Counted from the first letter of the stretch, positions 43,637 through 54,093 are shown. The stretch: 64,000 nt of DNA from Pseudoalteromonas sp049257235 (GCF_049257235.1 NZ_JBMMUF010000004.1:62001-126000); one strand, 5' to 3'. Translations and numbers: made by a program. Notes: generated from the letters alone by a model not told the origin.

Positions 43637-45018
43637 TCAAGATGGATTTAAACTGGCTAGCCAAGGCACTTGAAATCAGTCTTATTGGTGATAACTGTGA
43701 TGTTACCAATATCAACACCGATACCCGTACGCTTAAACAAGGCGAAGTGTTCTTGGCACTTAAAGGACCGAACTTTGATGGCCATAAGTTCATTGATGTT
43801 GCCGAGCAGCAAGGTGCGGTGGCTGTTATTGTTGATCATCAAGTGGAAACAAATTTACCGCAACTCGTGGTGCAAGATACTCGTATTGCGCTGGGAGTGA
43901 TTGGTGCGGCAGTAAAAGCACAAGTAGCGCCTAAAACCATCGCAATCACAGGCAGTGTAGGTAAAACCACAGTCAAAGAAATGTGCGCTGCGATCGTAGC
44001 GACCAAGGGCTCAGTGCTTGCTACCAACGGGAACTTCAACAATGACATTGGTGTACCACTGACCTTGTTACGTCTTGAAGAGCATCACGAGTATGCAGTG
44101 ATTGAACTCGGTGCCAACCACATTGGTGAAATTGCCTATACCGTTTCTCTGACAAAGCCTGATGTGGCCGTGGTCTGCAACGTTGCTGAAGCTCATCTTG
44201 AGGGATTTGGTTCCCTGCAAGGCGTTGCCACAGCCAAAGGTGAAATATTCCAAGGGTTGCCCGACAATGGCTTAGCTGTCATTAATGCTGATAGCGAATT
44301 CAAGCAACAGTGGCTTGATGCTATGGGGGCGCGCAAAGTAAAACAAATATCACGCACTGAGCAGCTTGATGTGTGGGCCGAAGATGTCACCCTCGATGCT
44401 TTTGCCCGCCCAACATTTATGTTATGCACCGCAGATGAGCGCGTGCAAATCAGCTTGCCAATGCCAGGTGAGCACAATGTTACCAATGTCATTATTGCAG
44501 CAGCACTCACCAGTGGTGTGGGATGTAACCTTGCAGATGTGGCAAAAGGTATTACCAACATGCAGCCAGTCAAAGGACGCGTGAACCTCAAAGAAGTCAC
44601 AAGTCAGCTCACAGTCATTGATGATACTTACAATGCCAATGTGAGGTCGGTACAAGCTGCCATTGATTTACTTGCTAACGTCCCCGGATATCGGGTGTTG
44701 GCGCTCGGTGATATGAACGAACTCGGCGACGGGGCACGTGAATATCATCAACAAGTTGGCGAGTATGCCAAGCAAAAAGGTATTGAAGCCGTCTACTCTC
44801 TGGGCGTATTAAGCCGTTACGCCAGTGATGTCTATGAACAACCTGCACGCCACTTTTCTGGGCGCGACCAACTACTTGAGCAAATGCTTGCGGACTTCCG
44901 ACATACACAAGAAAAAATAACGGTAGTCGTGAAGGGATCACGCAGTTCTCGCATGGAGCTTTTGGTTGAAGATTTAGTTGCGCATGGCACACAGTTAGCC
45001 AGCGAGGGAGAGAAGTAA
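43633..45018 (+). CDS. murF: UDP-MurNAc-tripeptide:D-Ala-D-Ala ligase MurF
   Basis: 461 residues with the Mur ligase architecture: N-terminal UDP-MurNAc domain ('NINTDTRTLKQGEVFLALKG'), ATP loop 'ITGSVGKTTVKEMCAAI', and a C-terminal domain ('LALGDMNELGDGAREYHQQVG'). Adds the D-Ala-D-Ala dipeptide made by Ddl. The ATG overlaps the murE stop; the stop overlaps the mraY start. Confidence 0.96.
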   Translation: MIKMDLNWLAKALEISLIGDNCDVTNINTDTRTLKQGEVFLALKGPNFDGHKFIDVAEQQGAVAVIVDHQVETNLPQLVVQDTRIALGVIGAAVKAQVAPKTIAITGSVGKTTVKEMCAAIVATKGSVLATNGNFNNDIGVPLTLLRLEEHHEYAVIELGANHIGEIAYTVSLTKPDVAVVCNVAEAHLEGFGSLQGVATAKGEIFQGLPDNGLAVINADSEFKQQWLDAMGARKVKQISRTEQLDVWAEDVTLDAFARPTFMLCTADERVQISLPMPGEHNVTNVIIAAALTSGVGCNLADVAKGITNMQPVKGRVNLKEVTSQLTVIDDTYNANVRSVQAAIDLLANVPGYRVLALGDMNELGDGAREYHQQVGEYAKQKGIEAVYSLGVLSRYASDVYEQPARHFSGRDQLLEQMLADFRHTQEKITVVVKGSRSSRMELLVEDLVAHGTQLASEGEK

Positions 45019-46100
45019 TGTTAGTTTGGCTAGCTGAATACCTAACCCAGTTCTACGGTGGGTTTAATGTTTTTTCATATTTAACGGTGCGAGCCATTCT
45101 CGGTATTTTGACCGCATTGATGTTGTCTTTGTACTTTGGTCCCAAGCTGATCAGAGCGCTTCAGCGCATGCAAATTGGTCAAACAGTGCGTGATGATGGA
45201 CCGCAGTCGCATTTGAGCAAATCAGGTACGCCAACCATGGGTGGCTTGCTAATTTTAGGCTCTATTTTTGCCAGCACATTGCTGTGGGCGGACTTGAGCA
45301 ACAAATACGTCTGGGCAACCTTGTTCGTAATCGGCTCACTGGGCATCGTTGGCTTTATTGATGACTACCGTAAAGTGATCCGCAAAGATCCTAAAGGTCT
45401 GATTGCAAAGTGGAAGTACTTTTGGCAATCGGTTATTGCTTTGATTGTTGCGTTTGCTTTGTATGCAAGCTCACAACAAGCGGCTGAAACAGCACTGATT
45501 GTGCCTTTTTTCAAAGATGTGATGCCGCAGTTGGGCTTGTTCTACATCGTGATGACTTATTTTGTTGTCGTAGGGACATCCAATGCGGTGAACCTCACCG
45601 ACGGTCTTGACGGCTTGGCTATCGTACCGACTATTTTAGTGGCGTCAGCGTTGGCGATTATGGCTTATGTGACAGGCAACGCAAACTTCTCAAGCTATTT
45701 GCATTTACCGCATCTACCACTGACCAGTGAGTTAGTCGTTGTGTGTACGGCAATTGTAGGTGCTGGATTGGGTTTCCTGTGGTTTAACACGTACCCTGCG
45801 CAAGTATTTATGGGTGATGTTGGCTCACTAGCTCTCGGTGGTGCCCTTGGCATTATCGCGGTTCTAGTGCGCCAAGAGTTGGTGTTAGTGATTATGGGCG
45901 GCGTGTTCGTGATGGAGGCGTTGTCAGTGATATTACAAGTTGGCTCATACAAACTGCGTGGCGAGCGCATTTTCCGTATGGCACCTATTCACCACCATTA
46001 CGAATTAAAAGGTTGGCCAGAGCCGCGGGTTATTGTCCGTTTTTGGATTATTTCTATAGTGCTGGTTCTCGCTGGATTAGCAACACTGAAGATTAGGTAA
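45018..46100 (+). CDS. mraY: Phospho-MurNAc-pentapeptide translocase MraY
   Basis: 360 residues, ten transmembrane helices. Conserved loops are 'DDYRKVIRKDPKGLIAKWKYF', 'NLTDGLDGLAI' (catalytic aspartates) and 'MAPIHHHYELKGWPE'. Transfers phospho-MurNAc-pentapeptide to undecaprenyl phosphate to form lipid I. Starts in a TAATG junction with murF. Confidence 0.97.
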   Translation: MLVWLAEYLTQFYGGFNVFSYLTVRAILGILTALMLSLYFGPKLIRALQRMQIGQTVRDDGPQSHLSKSGTPTMGGLLILGSIFASTLLWADLSNKYVWATLFVIGSLGIVGFIDDYRKVIRKDPKGLIAKWKYFWQSVIALIVAFALYASSQQAAETALIVPFFKDVMPQLGLFYIVMTYFVVVGTSNAVNLTDGLDGLAIVPTILVASALAIMAYVTGNANFSSYLHLPHLPLTSELVVVCTAIVGAGLGFLWFNTYPAQVFMGDVGSLALGGALGIIAVLVRQELVLVIMGGVFVMEALSVILQVGSYKLRGERIFRMAPIHHHYELKGWPEPRVIVRFWIISIVLVLAGLATLKIR

Positions 46101-46103
46101 GCA

Positions 46104-47432
46104 ATGAGCTATTTAGACACGCTTAAAGACAAACGCATTGCTGTGCTGGGGCTTGGAGTTTCCGGTCTTGGCACTGTGCGCTTTTTGCATGCTCATGGTT
46201 TAGAGCCGGTGTTGATTGATTCTCGCGAGCAAGTGCCAACACGGGTTTGGCTTGACTCCCAAGTGCCCCAGCTAGAGCGCCGTTTTGGTTCGTTAGCGGA
46301 TGCACACTTGAGCGATTTTGATTTAATTTTGATTGGCCCAGGCTTGGCGTTATCAACACCCGAAGTAAAAGAGGCTATTAGCGCTGGGGTTGAAGTGATT
46401 GGTGATGTTGAGCTATTCGCGCGCATCAACACCAAACCAGTGCTAGCTGTGACGGGCTCTAATGGTAAATCGACAGTGGTATCTCTGCTTGCCAATGTGC
46501 TGGAGTTTGGCGGCTTGCATGTTGGCTTAGGCGGCAACATTGGTACCGCTGTGCTTGATCTGCTGGCCCAAGATGCGGACGCATATGTGCTAGAGCTTTC
46601 AAGTTTTCAGCTTGAGACAACATCGAGCCTTCAAGCCAAAGCCGCCTGTATTTTGAATCTGTGTGAAGATCACATGGATAGATACGACGACATGAACGGT
46701 TATATTGCTGCCAAACAGCGAATCTACAAAGGCTGTGAGCTTGCAGTATTTAATGCTCATGATGAAGACACGACCCCGGCAGATACACAATCACAGATTA
46801 GCTTTGGGTTAGACAATGCTGACTACCATGTGATGCTCCACCAAGGCGAGGCCTATTTTGCATACCAAAATACGCCTATCTTGGCTTGTTCGAAAACATT
46901 TCTACCGGGCACGCATAATCGTCTTAATATTTTAGCGGTTATGGCGCTGTGCCACGAATTTGCATTTGATGCGGGTATATTTGAGCGGGCTCTGCAAGAG
47001 TTTAAAGGCTTAGACCATCGCTGTCAGTATGTGGATACGCGTGCGGGTGTACGTTACTTCAACGACTCTAAAGCCACCAATGTGGGCGCTACCATTGCTG
47101 CGATTAGTGGTTTATCCCAAGAGCCAGGAAAACTGATCCTCATCGCGGGTGGAGATGCCAAAGGCGCTGATTTATCAGGACTCAAGCAGCCTCTAGGTGA
47201 TTTTGTTGATGAGCTGATTTGCTTAGGAAAAGACGGTGCTGCGATTGCACAATTAAAAGCGGGCAGCCATCAAGTCAAAACCATGGCAGAAGCTGTGAGT
47301 TTGGCAAAATCACTCGCCCATAGTGGCGATATTGTGCTGTTGGCACCGGCCTGTGCAAGTTTAGATATGTATCCAAATTATATGGTTCGCGGTAATGACT
47401 TCGCGCAGCATGTGCAGGAGGAGCAATCATGA
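46104..47432 (+). CDS. murD: UDP-MurNAc-L-alanine:D-glutamate ligase MurD
   Basis: 442 residues. 'VLGLGVSGLGTVRFL' at the N terminus, ATP loop 'VTGSNGKSTVVSLLA', and 'YFNDSKATNVGATIAAI' in the C-terminal half, all typical of MurD. Adds D-glutamate in the cytosol. Three bases separate it from mraY; it overlaps ftsW by 4 bp. Confidence 0.96.
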   Translation: MSYLDTLKDKRIAVLGLGVSGLGTVRFLHAHGLEPVLIDSREQVPTRVWLDSQVPQLERRFGSLADAHLSDFDLILIGPGLALSTPEVKEAISAGVEVIGDVELFARINTKPVLAVTGSNGKSTVVSLLANVLEFGGLHVGLGGNIGTAVLDLLAQDADAYVLELSSFQLETTSSLQAKAACILNLCEDHMDRYDDMNGYIAAKQRIYKGCELAVFNAHDEDTTPADTQSQISFGLDNADYHVMLHQGEAYFAYQNTPILACSKTFLPGTHNRLNILAVMALCHEFAFDAGIFERALQEFKGLDHRCQYVDTRAGVRYFNDSKATNVGATIAAISGLSQEPGKLILIAGGDAKGADLSGLKQPLGDFVDELICLGKDGAAIAQLKAGSHQVKTMAEAVSLAKSLAHSGDIVLLAPACASLDMYPNYMVRGNDFAQHVQEEQS

Positions 47433-48652
47433 CGTGGGAAGGCATCAAAGACTTTTTCCAATTAAAGCCCTCAGGTCATCTTTACGATGCGCCACTGCTT
47501 TATAGCTTGATATGTTTAATTGGTGTGGGTTTTATCATGGTAACCAGTGCCTCAATGCCTGAAGCTGAGCGCTTGTTTGATAACCCATATCACATCATGT
47601 ACCGTCAAGCCGCGTTTATTATGCTCGGTGCGTTCTTATTTATGATTGCAACCAGCGTGAAAATGCAGTGGTGGAAAGTCGCCAACCCATATCTGTTATT
47701 AATGGGCATTGGTTTGTTGCTCGCGGTATTAGTGGTTGGTAATGAGATCAACGGTTCAAAACGGTGGATACCATTTGGACCGATTAATATCCAAGCATCC
47801 GAGGTCGCTAAGCTGTTTTTCTTTAGTTATCTAGCGGGTTATCTGGTGCGTAAACGCGATGAAGTGCAAAAGAACTTAAAAGGCTTTGTGAAACCTTTGG
47901 GTGTACTTGGCGCCTATGCATTTTTGATTTTGCTACAGCCCGATTTAGGCACGGTTGTGGTGATGTTTGTAACCACAGTCGGTTTGCTGTTTTTAGCGGG
48001 TGCTCGCTTATTGCAGTTTTTTGCACTCATTCTATTGGGTTTTGCGCTGGTTATTTCATTGATTGTTCTTGAACCATACCGTATGGCGCGAGTAGTCGGT
48101 TTTCTTGACCCTTGGGATGACCCCTTCGGCAAAGGTTACCAATTAGTGCAATCTTTGATGGCCTATGGTCAGGGCGGTTGGTTTGGTCAGGGCCTTGGCA
48201 ATAGCGTGCAGAAACTTCAATATATGCCACACGCGCATAATGACTTTATTTTTGCCGTTGTAGCGGAAGAATTGGGGTTTGTTGGTGTATTCACCGTTTT
48301 AATGTTGCTTGGTACGTTAGTGTTTAGAGCCTTACTTATTGGCCAACGTGCACTTAAAGCCGATCTGCAATTTGAAGGCTACTTTGCTTTGGGAATTGGT
48401 ATTTGGTTTGCGTTCCAAAGCATGGTTAATGTCGGAGCCAGTGCCGGTATTTTGCCAACGAAGGGATTAACGTTACCTTTCATTTCATACGGTGGTTCAA
48501 GCCTGCTAGTGATGGCAATTGCTGCAGGTGTGCTCATGCGTATTGATTTTGAAACCAAGATGGCAACCAAACAAGCCACATCGAGAAGTAATGGTCGTGC
48601 GAGTCGACGCACAGCCAGTAGTCCTGCCGCAGTAGTTCAGGAGGCAGCATGA
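47429..48652 (+). CDS. ftsW: Septal peptidoglycan glycosyltransferase FtsW
   Basis: 407 residues, SEDS family with ten membrane helices. 'NGSKRWIPFGPINIQASEVAKLF' and 'ILPTKGLTLPFISYGGSS' are diagnostic. It polymerises glycan at the septum with FtsI. The C-terminal 25 residues are basic and Ser/Ala-rich. Overlaps murD and murG by 4 bp. Confidence 0.96.
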   Translation: MTWEGIKDFFQLKPSGHLYDAPLLYSLICLIGVGFIMVTSASMPEAERLFDNPYHIMYRQAAFIMLGAFLFMIATSVKMQWWKVANPYLLLMGIGLLLAVLVVGNEINGSKRWIPFGPINIQASEVAKLFFFSYLAGYLVRKRDEVQKNLKGFVKPLGVLGAYAFLILLQPDLGTVVVMFVTTVGLLFLAGARLLQFFALILLGFALVISLIVLEPYRMARVVGFLDPWDDPFGKGYQLVQSLMAYGQGGWFGQGLGNSVQKLQYMPHAHNDFIFAVVAEELGFVGVFTVLMLLGTLVFRALLIGQRALKADLQFEGYFALGIGIWFAFQSMVNVGASAGILPTKGLTLPFISYGGSSLLVMAIAAGVLMRIDFETKMATKQATSRSNGRASRRTASSPAAVVQEAA

Positions 48653-49704
48653 GTAAGTGTTTAGTGGTCGCAGCAGGTGGTACAGGTGGGCACATCTTCC
48701 CAGGGATCGCTGTAGCGCAGCACCTCATTGCCAAACAATGGCAAGTGTCATGGATTGGTACTGACGACCGTATGGAAGCACAGGTTGTGCCCAATCATGG
48801 TATCGAGATTGACTTTATTCGCGCTCAAGGCGTTCGTGGCAATGGCTTGAAGCGTTTAGTGAAAGCGCCGTTTATGGTCGCAAAAGCGTTCTTCGAAGCG
48901 CGCAAAATATTGAAACAACGCCGTCCAAGTGCAGTGCTTACTATGGGTGGGTATGTTACAGGCCCCGTGGGCTTGGCTGCCAAAAGCTTAGGTGTTCCTT
49001 TGGTTATCCATGAGCAAAATGCGGTAGCCGGTATGACCAACAAATTGTTGGCAAAAATAGCAACCAGTTGCTTGGGCGCTTTCCCTGGCGCTCTGCCACA
49101 CAGAGATTTTGCTGTGGTTGGTAACCCCGTGCGTAGCTCTTTACTGAGCATAGAACCAAATAGTGTTGGCTCGCCAGTAAAAGTGTTAGTGGTGGGAGGC
49201 TCTTTGGGCGCTCAAGTACTTAATGATGTGTTGCCTGAGACGTTTGCTGAAATTGCGCAACAATATCCGGTATCGGTGTGGCACCAAACCGGTAAAGGAC
49301 GCTCAAACAAGGTCAATGAGCACTATCAAGCCCTAGGCCTTGACGCCAAAGTGGCTGAATTTATTGATGACATGGATGAGGCTTATCGCTGGGCTGATCT
49401 TGTCATCTGTCGTGCGGGTGCATTGACAGTGAGTGAGATTGCAGCAGCAGGAAGGATGGCATTGTTTGTGCCATTCCCTCATGCAGTGGATGATCATCAA
49501 ACAGCGAATGCGCGCTATCTAGTTGAAGGTGAGGCTGCATTATGTATGCCCCAAAGCGACTTTAATAAGGTGTCAGTGACTGAGTTACTCGCGCCTTATT
49601 TCCAAAAACCAGAATTAATAAGTGAGTTTGGTGAACGTGCGAAAGCCCTAGCCAAGCCCGACGCAACCGAGCAAGTTGCGAAACAAATTGAGCAGTACAG
49701 TTAA
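48649..49704 (+). CDS. murG: Undecaprenyl-PP-MurNAc-pentapeptide GlcNAc transferase MurG
   Basis: 351 residues, GT28 family. 'VAAGGTGGHIFPGIAVA' G-loop and acceptor site, 'EQNAVAGMTNKLLA', and the UDP-GlcNAc site 'VICRAGALTVSEIAAAGRMALFVPFPHAVDDHQTANA'. Makes lipid II at the inner face of the membrane. Confidence 0.97.
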   Translation: MSKCLVVAAGGTGGHIFPGIAVAQHLIAKQWQVSWIGTDDRMEAQVVPNHGIEIDFIRAQGVRGNGLKRLVKAPFMVAKAFFEARKILKQRRPSAVLTMGGYVTGPVGLAAKSLGVPLVIHEQNAVAGMTNKLLAKIATSCLGAFPGALPHRDFAVVGNPVRSSLLSIEPNSVGSPVKVLVVGGSLGAQVLNDVLPETFAEIAQQYPVSVWHQTGKGRSNKVNEHYQALGLDAKVAEFIDDMDEAYRWADLVICRAGALTVSEIAAAGRMALFVPFPHAVDDHQTANARYLVEGEAALCMPQSDFNKVSVTELLAPYFQKPELISEFGERAKALAKPDATEQVAKQIEQYS

Positions 49705-51179
49705 TGACAACAAAAATAAGCACAGCCTCACGTCAAGGCACGCAGCAACAAGGCGCAGAACGCAGAGCAATGCGACGCGTTGAAACAATCCACTTTATAG
49801 GAATTGGTGGTGCCGGTATGGGCGGCATCGCAGAAGTTTTAGCGTACGAAGGCTACCGCATCACAGGCTCAGACATTGCCCAGAGCGCGATGACTGAGCG
49901 CCTGATTAAAGCAGGTGCAGAGGTCTTTATTGGCCACGATCAAAACAATGTAAAAGATGCGTCAGTAGTCGTTGTTTCTACAGCTATCAATGAACAAAAC
50001 CCTGAAATCATCGCTGCGCGCCAAGCGCGAATTCCAATTGTACGCCGTGCGGAAATGTTGGCTGAGTTAATGCGTTTTCGCCATGGCATCGCCATTGCGG
50101 GCACTCATGGTAAAACCACAACAACAAGCTTAGTTGCCAGTATCTTCGCTGAGGCAAACTTAGATCCAACCTTTATTATTGGTGGTCTACTTAACAGCGC
50201 GGGAAGTAATGCGCGTGTGGGTTCGAGCCGATTCTTAATCGCTGAAGCAGATGAGAGTGATGCATCATTCTTGCACCTTCAGCCTATGGTGTCAGTGATC
50301 ACCAATGTCGAAGAAGATCATATGGATACCTATGAGGGCAGTCTTGAAAAAATGAAAGACACCTATGTGGAGTTTATTCACAATCTGCCTTTCTACGGTC
50401 TTGCGGTGGTATGTATTGACTCGCCTGTTGCGCGCGAACTTATTCCGCGTTTCTCACGTCAAGTAACCACCTATGGTGAGAGTAACGATGCTGATTATCG
50501 TCTTGAAGATTTCAGCCAAGATGCCAGTACCTGCAAGTTCAGCGTGATCTCAAAACAAGGCGAGCGTCTTGAGGTGAAGCTCAATATGCCAGGTAAGCAC
50601 AATGCCCTCAATGCCACAGCAGCGATAGCAGTTGCTAAAGATGAAGGCATTAGTGATAGCGCAATTTTGAGTGCACTCGAGAAGTTTGAAGGCATTGGCC
50701 GTCGCTTCCAGCACTATGGTGAGTTTGCCAATGAACGTGGTAAAGCCATGTTGGTTGATGATTATGGTCACCACCCAAGTGAAGTGGCTGTAACTATCAA
50801 AGCGGCACGTGATGGCTGGCCGCAAAAGCGCCTAATTATGATTTATCAACCGCATCGCTATAGTCGTACTCGTGATTTGTACGAAGATTTTGTCAAAGTA
50901 TTAGCCGAGGTTGATCAACTTATCTTGCTTGATGTTTATGCAGCAGGCGAAGAGCCTATTGTGGGCGCTGATTCAAAGAGCTTATGCCGCAGTTTACGCC
51001 AGCGTGGTGTTGAGCCAATTCATGTCGCTGATCATGATGAACTCGCAAGTGTATTAGCAACCACTCTTGGTGAGGATGACCTTGTTATCACCCAAGGTGC
51101 GGGCAACATAGGTCAACTTGTGAAAAAGTTGGCACAAACAGAATTACAGATTGAGAAGTTAGAGCAGGTGGCATCATGA
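49704..51179 (+). CDS. murC: UDP-MurNAc:L-alanine ligase MurC
   Basis: 491 residues. 'HFIGIGGAGMGGIAEVL' Rossmann motif, ATP loop 'IAGTHGKTTTTSLVAS', 'AEADESDASFLHLQP' and 'YQPHRYSRTRDLYEDFVKVL'. Adds L-alanine, the first peptide residue. A basic extension of about 25 residues precedes the fold. Joined to murG by TAATG and overlaps ddl by 4 bp. Confidence 0.97.
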   Translation: MTTKISTASRQGTQQQGAERRAMRRVETIHFIGIGGAGMGGIAEVLAYEGYRITGSDIAQSAMTERLIKAGAEVFIGHDQNNVKDASVVVVSTAINEQNPEIIAARQARIPIVRRAEMLAELMRFRHGIAIAGTHGKTTTTSLVASIFAEANLDPTFIIGGLLNSAGSNARVGSSRFLIAEADESDASFLHLQPMVSVITNVEEDHMDTYEGSLEKMKDTYVEFIHNLPFYGLAVVCIDSPVARELIPRFSRQVTTYGESNDADYRLEDFSQDASTCKFSVISKQGERLEVKLNMPGKHNALNATAAIAVAKDEGISDSAILSALEKFEGIGRRFQHYGEFANERGKAMLVDDYGHHPSEVAVTIKAARDGWPQKRLIMIYQPHRYSRTRDLYEDFVKVLAEVDQLILLDVYAAGEEPIVGADSKSLCRSLRQRGVEPIHVADHDELASVLATTLGEDDLVITQGAGNIGQLVKKLAQTELQIEKLEQVAS

Positions 51180-52087
51180 GTGGGCAGTTTGGCAAAGTAG
51201 CTGTATTACTAGGCGGGTCTTCTGCTGAGCGTGAAGTGTCACTTAAATCAGGCACTGCAGTGCACAGCGCGCTCGTTGAGGCAGGAGTTGATGCACATTT
51301 ATTCGACCCAGCGAGTCGCCCTTTGCACGAGTTATCGCAAGGTGGCTTTGACCGCGTATTTATCGCCCTGCATGGTCGTGGTGGTGAGGACGGCACGTTG
51401 CAAGGCGCATTGGAATTTATGGGGCTGCCATACACAGGTTCAGGTGTATTAGGTTCGGCTTTGGCGATGGATAAAATTCGTTGCAAGCATTTGTTCCAAG
51501 TCGCAGGTCTGCGCACTGCTCCCTATGCAGTGGTTGATAAAAATGCGGGTTATGACTGCGCAGCGATTATGGCAGAGCTGGGCCATGTGATGGTTAAGCC
51601 ATCTCATGAAGGCTCAAGTATCGGCATGGCGCAAGCGACAAGTGCAGATGAACTTGAGCAGGCATTACAAGCGGCATTCAAGTTCGATGATCAAGTATTG
51701 GTTGAGCAGTGGCTAAGTGGCCGCGAATTCACCGTGTCAGTGCTAAATGACAGTGCCTTACCTGTGATAGAGATGCGTACACCAAGTGGTTTTTATGACT
51801 ATGAAGCCAAGTATCAATCAAGTACTACAGAATATTACTGTCCAGCTGACTTAACCGCAGCACAAAGCGCACAACTGCAAGATATGGCAGAGAAAGCATT
51901 TGCACTGGTCGGCGCAAAAGGCTGGGGCCGTGTTGATGCAATGCAAGGTGCTGATGGCGAGTTTTACTTGCTTGAAGTCAACACCGTACCGGGTATGACA
52001 GAGAAATCGTTAGTGCCGATGGCAGCAAAAGCGACGGGCCTAGATTTCACTCAGTTAGTAGTGAAGATTTTGGAGCAAACACTGTAA
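51176..52087 (+). CDS. ddl: D-alanine:D-alanine ligase (DdlB type)
   Basis: 303 residues, ATP-grasp. 'VLLGGSSAEREVSLKSG', 'ALHGRGGEDGTLQGALEFMGLPYTGSGVLGSALAMDK', 'VKPSHEGSSIGM' and 'EVNTVPGMTEKSLVPMAA'. The Tyr in 'PYTGSGV' region and Met/Lys pattern fit D-Ala-D-Ala rather than D-Ala-D-Lac ligases. Its dcw location corresponds to Escherichia coli ddlB. Product is used by MurF. Confidence 0.96.
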   Translation: MSGQFGKVAVLLGGSSAEREVSLKSGTAVHSALVEAGVDAHLFDPASRPLHELSQGGFDRVFIALHGRGGEDGTLQGALEFMGLPYTGSGVLGSALAMDKIRCKHLFQVAGLRTAPYAVVDKNAGYDCAAIMAELGHVMVKPSHEGSSIGMAQATSADELEQALQAAFKFDDQVLVEQWLSGREFTVSVLNDSALPVIEMRTPSGFYDYEAKYQSSTTEYYCPADLTAAQSAQLQDMAEKAFALVGAKGWGRVDAMQGADGEFYLLEVNTVPGMTEKSLVPMAAKATGLDFTQLVVKILEQTL

Positions 52088-52867
52088 ATGGCGGTGATAA
52101 GAGAAAAGCTGAGCGACATAAAACAACGTGCCAATTGGTCGTTGCTATTCGGCATGAGCTTTTTTCTTGTAGTACTGGTGTTGATTATCAAACTAACCTT
52201 CAACTTTTCTGATTGGTTAGTGCGAGATAAAGACGCGCAGTTGCGTCAATTGCAAGTGCTAGGACAGCCAAAGTATACAGAGGAAGCTGACATCATCAGC
52301 GCCATTAAAAAAGCGAAGTTAGATAGCTTCTTTGACCTTGATGTAAAGCAAGTGCAAACCCTAGTCACCGATTTACCTTGGGTTGCCAGCGCTTCTGTGC
52401 GCAAACAGTGGCCCGACACCTTGCAAGTGTACGTGGTAGAACATGATGTGGTCGCTTTTTGGAATGATGATCAGCTGCTTAACGCCAAAGGCGAAGTGTT
52501 TTCAGCACCACAACATAAGTTGAGTAAAGATTTACCCGCTTTATTTGGTCCTGAAGGCAGTGAAATTGAAGCATGGCAGACATTCTCTCGTTTTCACGAG
52601 CTGTTTGCAGTGAATGGATTAACGCTTTCAAGCTTGGCATTGTCAGAGCGATTTGCATGGCAATTGTGGCTTGATAACGGCATTCGTTTAAATCTGGGGC
52701 GTGATGATAAAGCGCAGCGAGTGCAAAGATTTATTGATGTCTATCCGCATCTGAAAAAACGTCAAGATGTGCAGGTAGATGTTGTTGATTTGCGATATGA
52801 TACCGGGCTGGCGGTGCAGTTTAAGCCGCTTGCAGTAACGGAAGAAGAAAAAAAGAGTAAGGTATGA
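52088..52867 (+). CDS. ftsQ: Cell division protein FtsQ
   Basis: 259 residues: cytoplasmic N terminus, transmembrane helix (about 18-40), POTRA domain ('RQLQVLGQPKYTEEADIISAIKKAKLDSFFDLDVKQVQTLVTDLPWVASASVRKQWPDTLQVYVVEH') and beta domain. It recruits FtsL and FtsB. The ATG follows the ddl stop with no gap; it overlaps ftsA by 4 bp. Confidence 0.94.
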   Translation: MAVIREKLSDIKQRANWSLLFGMSFFLVVLVLIIKLTFNFSDWLVRDKDAQLRQLQVLGQPKYTEEADIISAIKKAKLDSFFDLDVKQVQTLVTDLPWVASASVRKQWPDTLQVYVVEHDVVAFWNDDQLLNAKGEVFSAPQHKLSKDLPALFGPEGSEIEAWQTFSRFHELFAVNGLTLSSLALSERFAWQLWLDNGIRLNLGRDDKAQRVQRFIDVYPHLKKRQDVQVDVVDLRYDTGLAVQFKPLAVTEEEKKSKV

Positions 52868-54093
52868 CCAAGTCAGTAGAACGTAACCTTGTTATCGGTC
52901 TGGATGTCGGCACGTCAAAAGTCGTGGCGACAGTTGGAGAGATCACCGATGACAATAAGCTCAGCATCGTCGGTGTTGGCCGCCAAGTATCCCATGGTAT
53001 GGATAAAGGCGGTGTAAATGATCTGAACTTGGTCTCAGAGTCTATTCGTCGCGCTATCGACGAAGCAGAATTGATGGCTGATTGCCGCATTAGTTCAGTG
53101 TATCTAGGTATTTCAGGTAAACACATTCAGTGTCAAAACGAAACGGGTGTGGTTGCAATTAACAACACTGAAGTAACCGATGAAGACATTGATAATGTGA
53201 TTCACATCGCACGCTCAGTGCCTATTTCTGCCGAGCGTAAAATGCTTCATGCATTACCACAGGAATACAGCATTGATATGCAAGAGGGTATTAAAAACCC
53301 GCTTGGCATGAGTGGTGTGCGCATGGAGGCTAAAGCCCACATTATTACTTGCTCAAACGACATGGCAAAAAACATTGAAAAATGTGTTGAGCGCTGTGGT
53401 CTGCAAGTTGACCAACTTATCTTCAATGCCTTGGCATCATGCTACTCCGTGCTCACAGAAGATGAAAAAGAATTGGGCGTAGCGGTGCTTGATATTGGTG
53501 GCGGTACTATGGATATCACCATTTATATCAATGGTGCCTTGCGTCACTCTGCCGTTATTCCAGTCGCGGGTAACCAGGTAACGGGTGATATTGCCAAAAT
53601 TTTCCGCACACCAATTTCTCATGCTGAAGCTATTAAAGTGCAACATGCGTGTGCAAGTAGCCAAATGGCAAGCAATGAAGAGCAAATTGAAGTGCCAAGC
53701 GTGGGTGGTCGTCCATCACGCATTATGTCGCGCCACACTTTGTCTGAGGTGGTAGAGCCGCGTTTTAGAGAATTATTTGAACTGGCGCTCGAAGAGATCC
53801 GCCGTTCAGGTTTTGAGGATCAAATTGCCGCTGGTTTAGTTATTACCGGTGGTAGTTCAAAAATGACTGGTGCGTTGGAAGTGGCTGAAGACATCTTCCA
53901 AATGCCAGTTCGGATCGGTAGTCCTATAGGGATAACTGGATTAACTGATTATGTTAGCGATCCTTCGTTTGCAACTGCTGTAGGTTTGTTACAATATGGT
54001 CGGACCATGCAGTCGATCAACGCAACAAAAGCAAAAGCGGACGAGGGTAACTGGTGGAACCGTGTTACGAAGTGGTTCCAAGGTGAGTTTTAA
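52864..54093 (+). CDS. ftsA: Cell division protein FtsA
   Basis: 409 residues, actin-like ATPase. 'VIGLDVGTSKVVATVGEI' phosphate 1, the 1C/SHS2 domain with 'VYLGISGKHIQCQNETGVV', 'AVLDIGGGTMDITIYINGA' and 'GLVITGGSSKMTGALEVAEDIF'. The C-terminal amphipathic 'WWNRVTKWFQGEF' is the membrane-targeting helix. Tethers FtsZ to the membrane and relays FtsN activation. Confidence 0.97.
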   Translation: MTKSVERNLVIGLDVGTSKVVATVGEITDDNKLSIVGVGRQVSHGMDKGGVNDLNLVSESIRRAIDEAELMADCRISSVYLGISGKHIQCQNETGVVAINNTEVTDEDIDNVIHIARSVPISAERKMLHALPQEYSIDMQEGIKNPLGMSGVRMEAKAHIITCSNDMAKNIEKCVERCGLQVDQLIFNALASCYSVLTEDEKELGVAVLDIGGGTMDITIYINGALRHSAVIPVAGNQVTGDIAKIFRTPISHAEAIKVQHACASSQMASNEEQIEVPSVGGRPSRIMSRHTLSEVVEPRFRELFELALEEIRRSGFEDQIAAGLVITGGSSKMTGALEVAEDIFQMPVRIGSPIGITGLTDYVSDPSFATAVGLLQYGRTMQSINATKAKADEGNWWNRVTKWFQGEF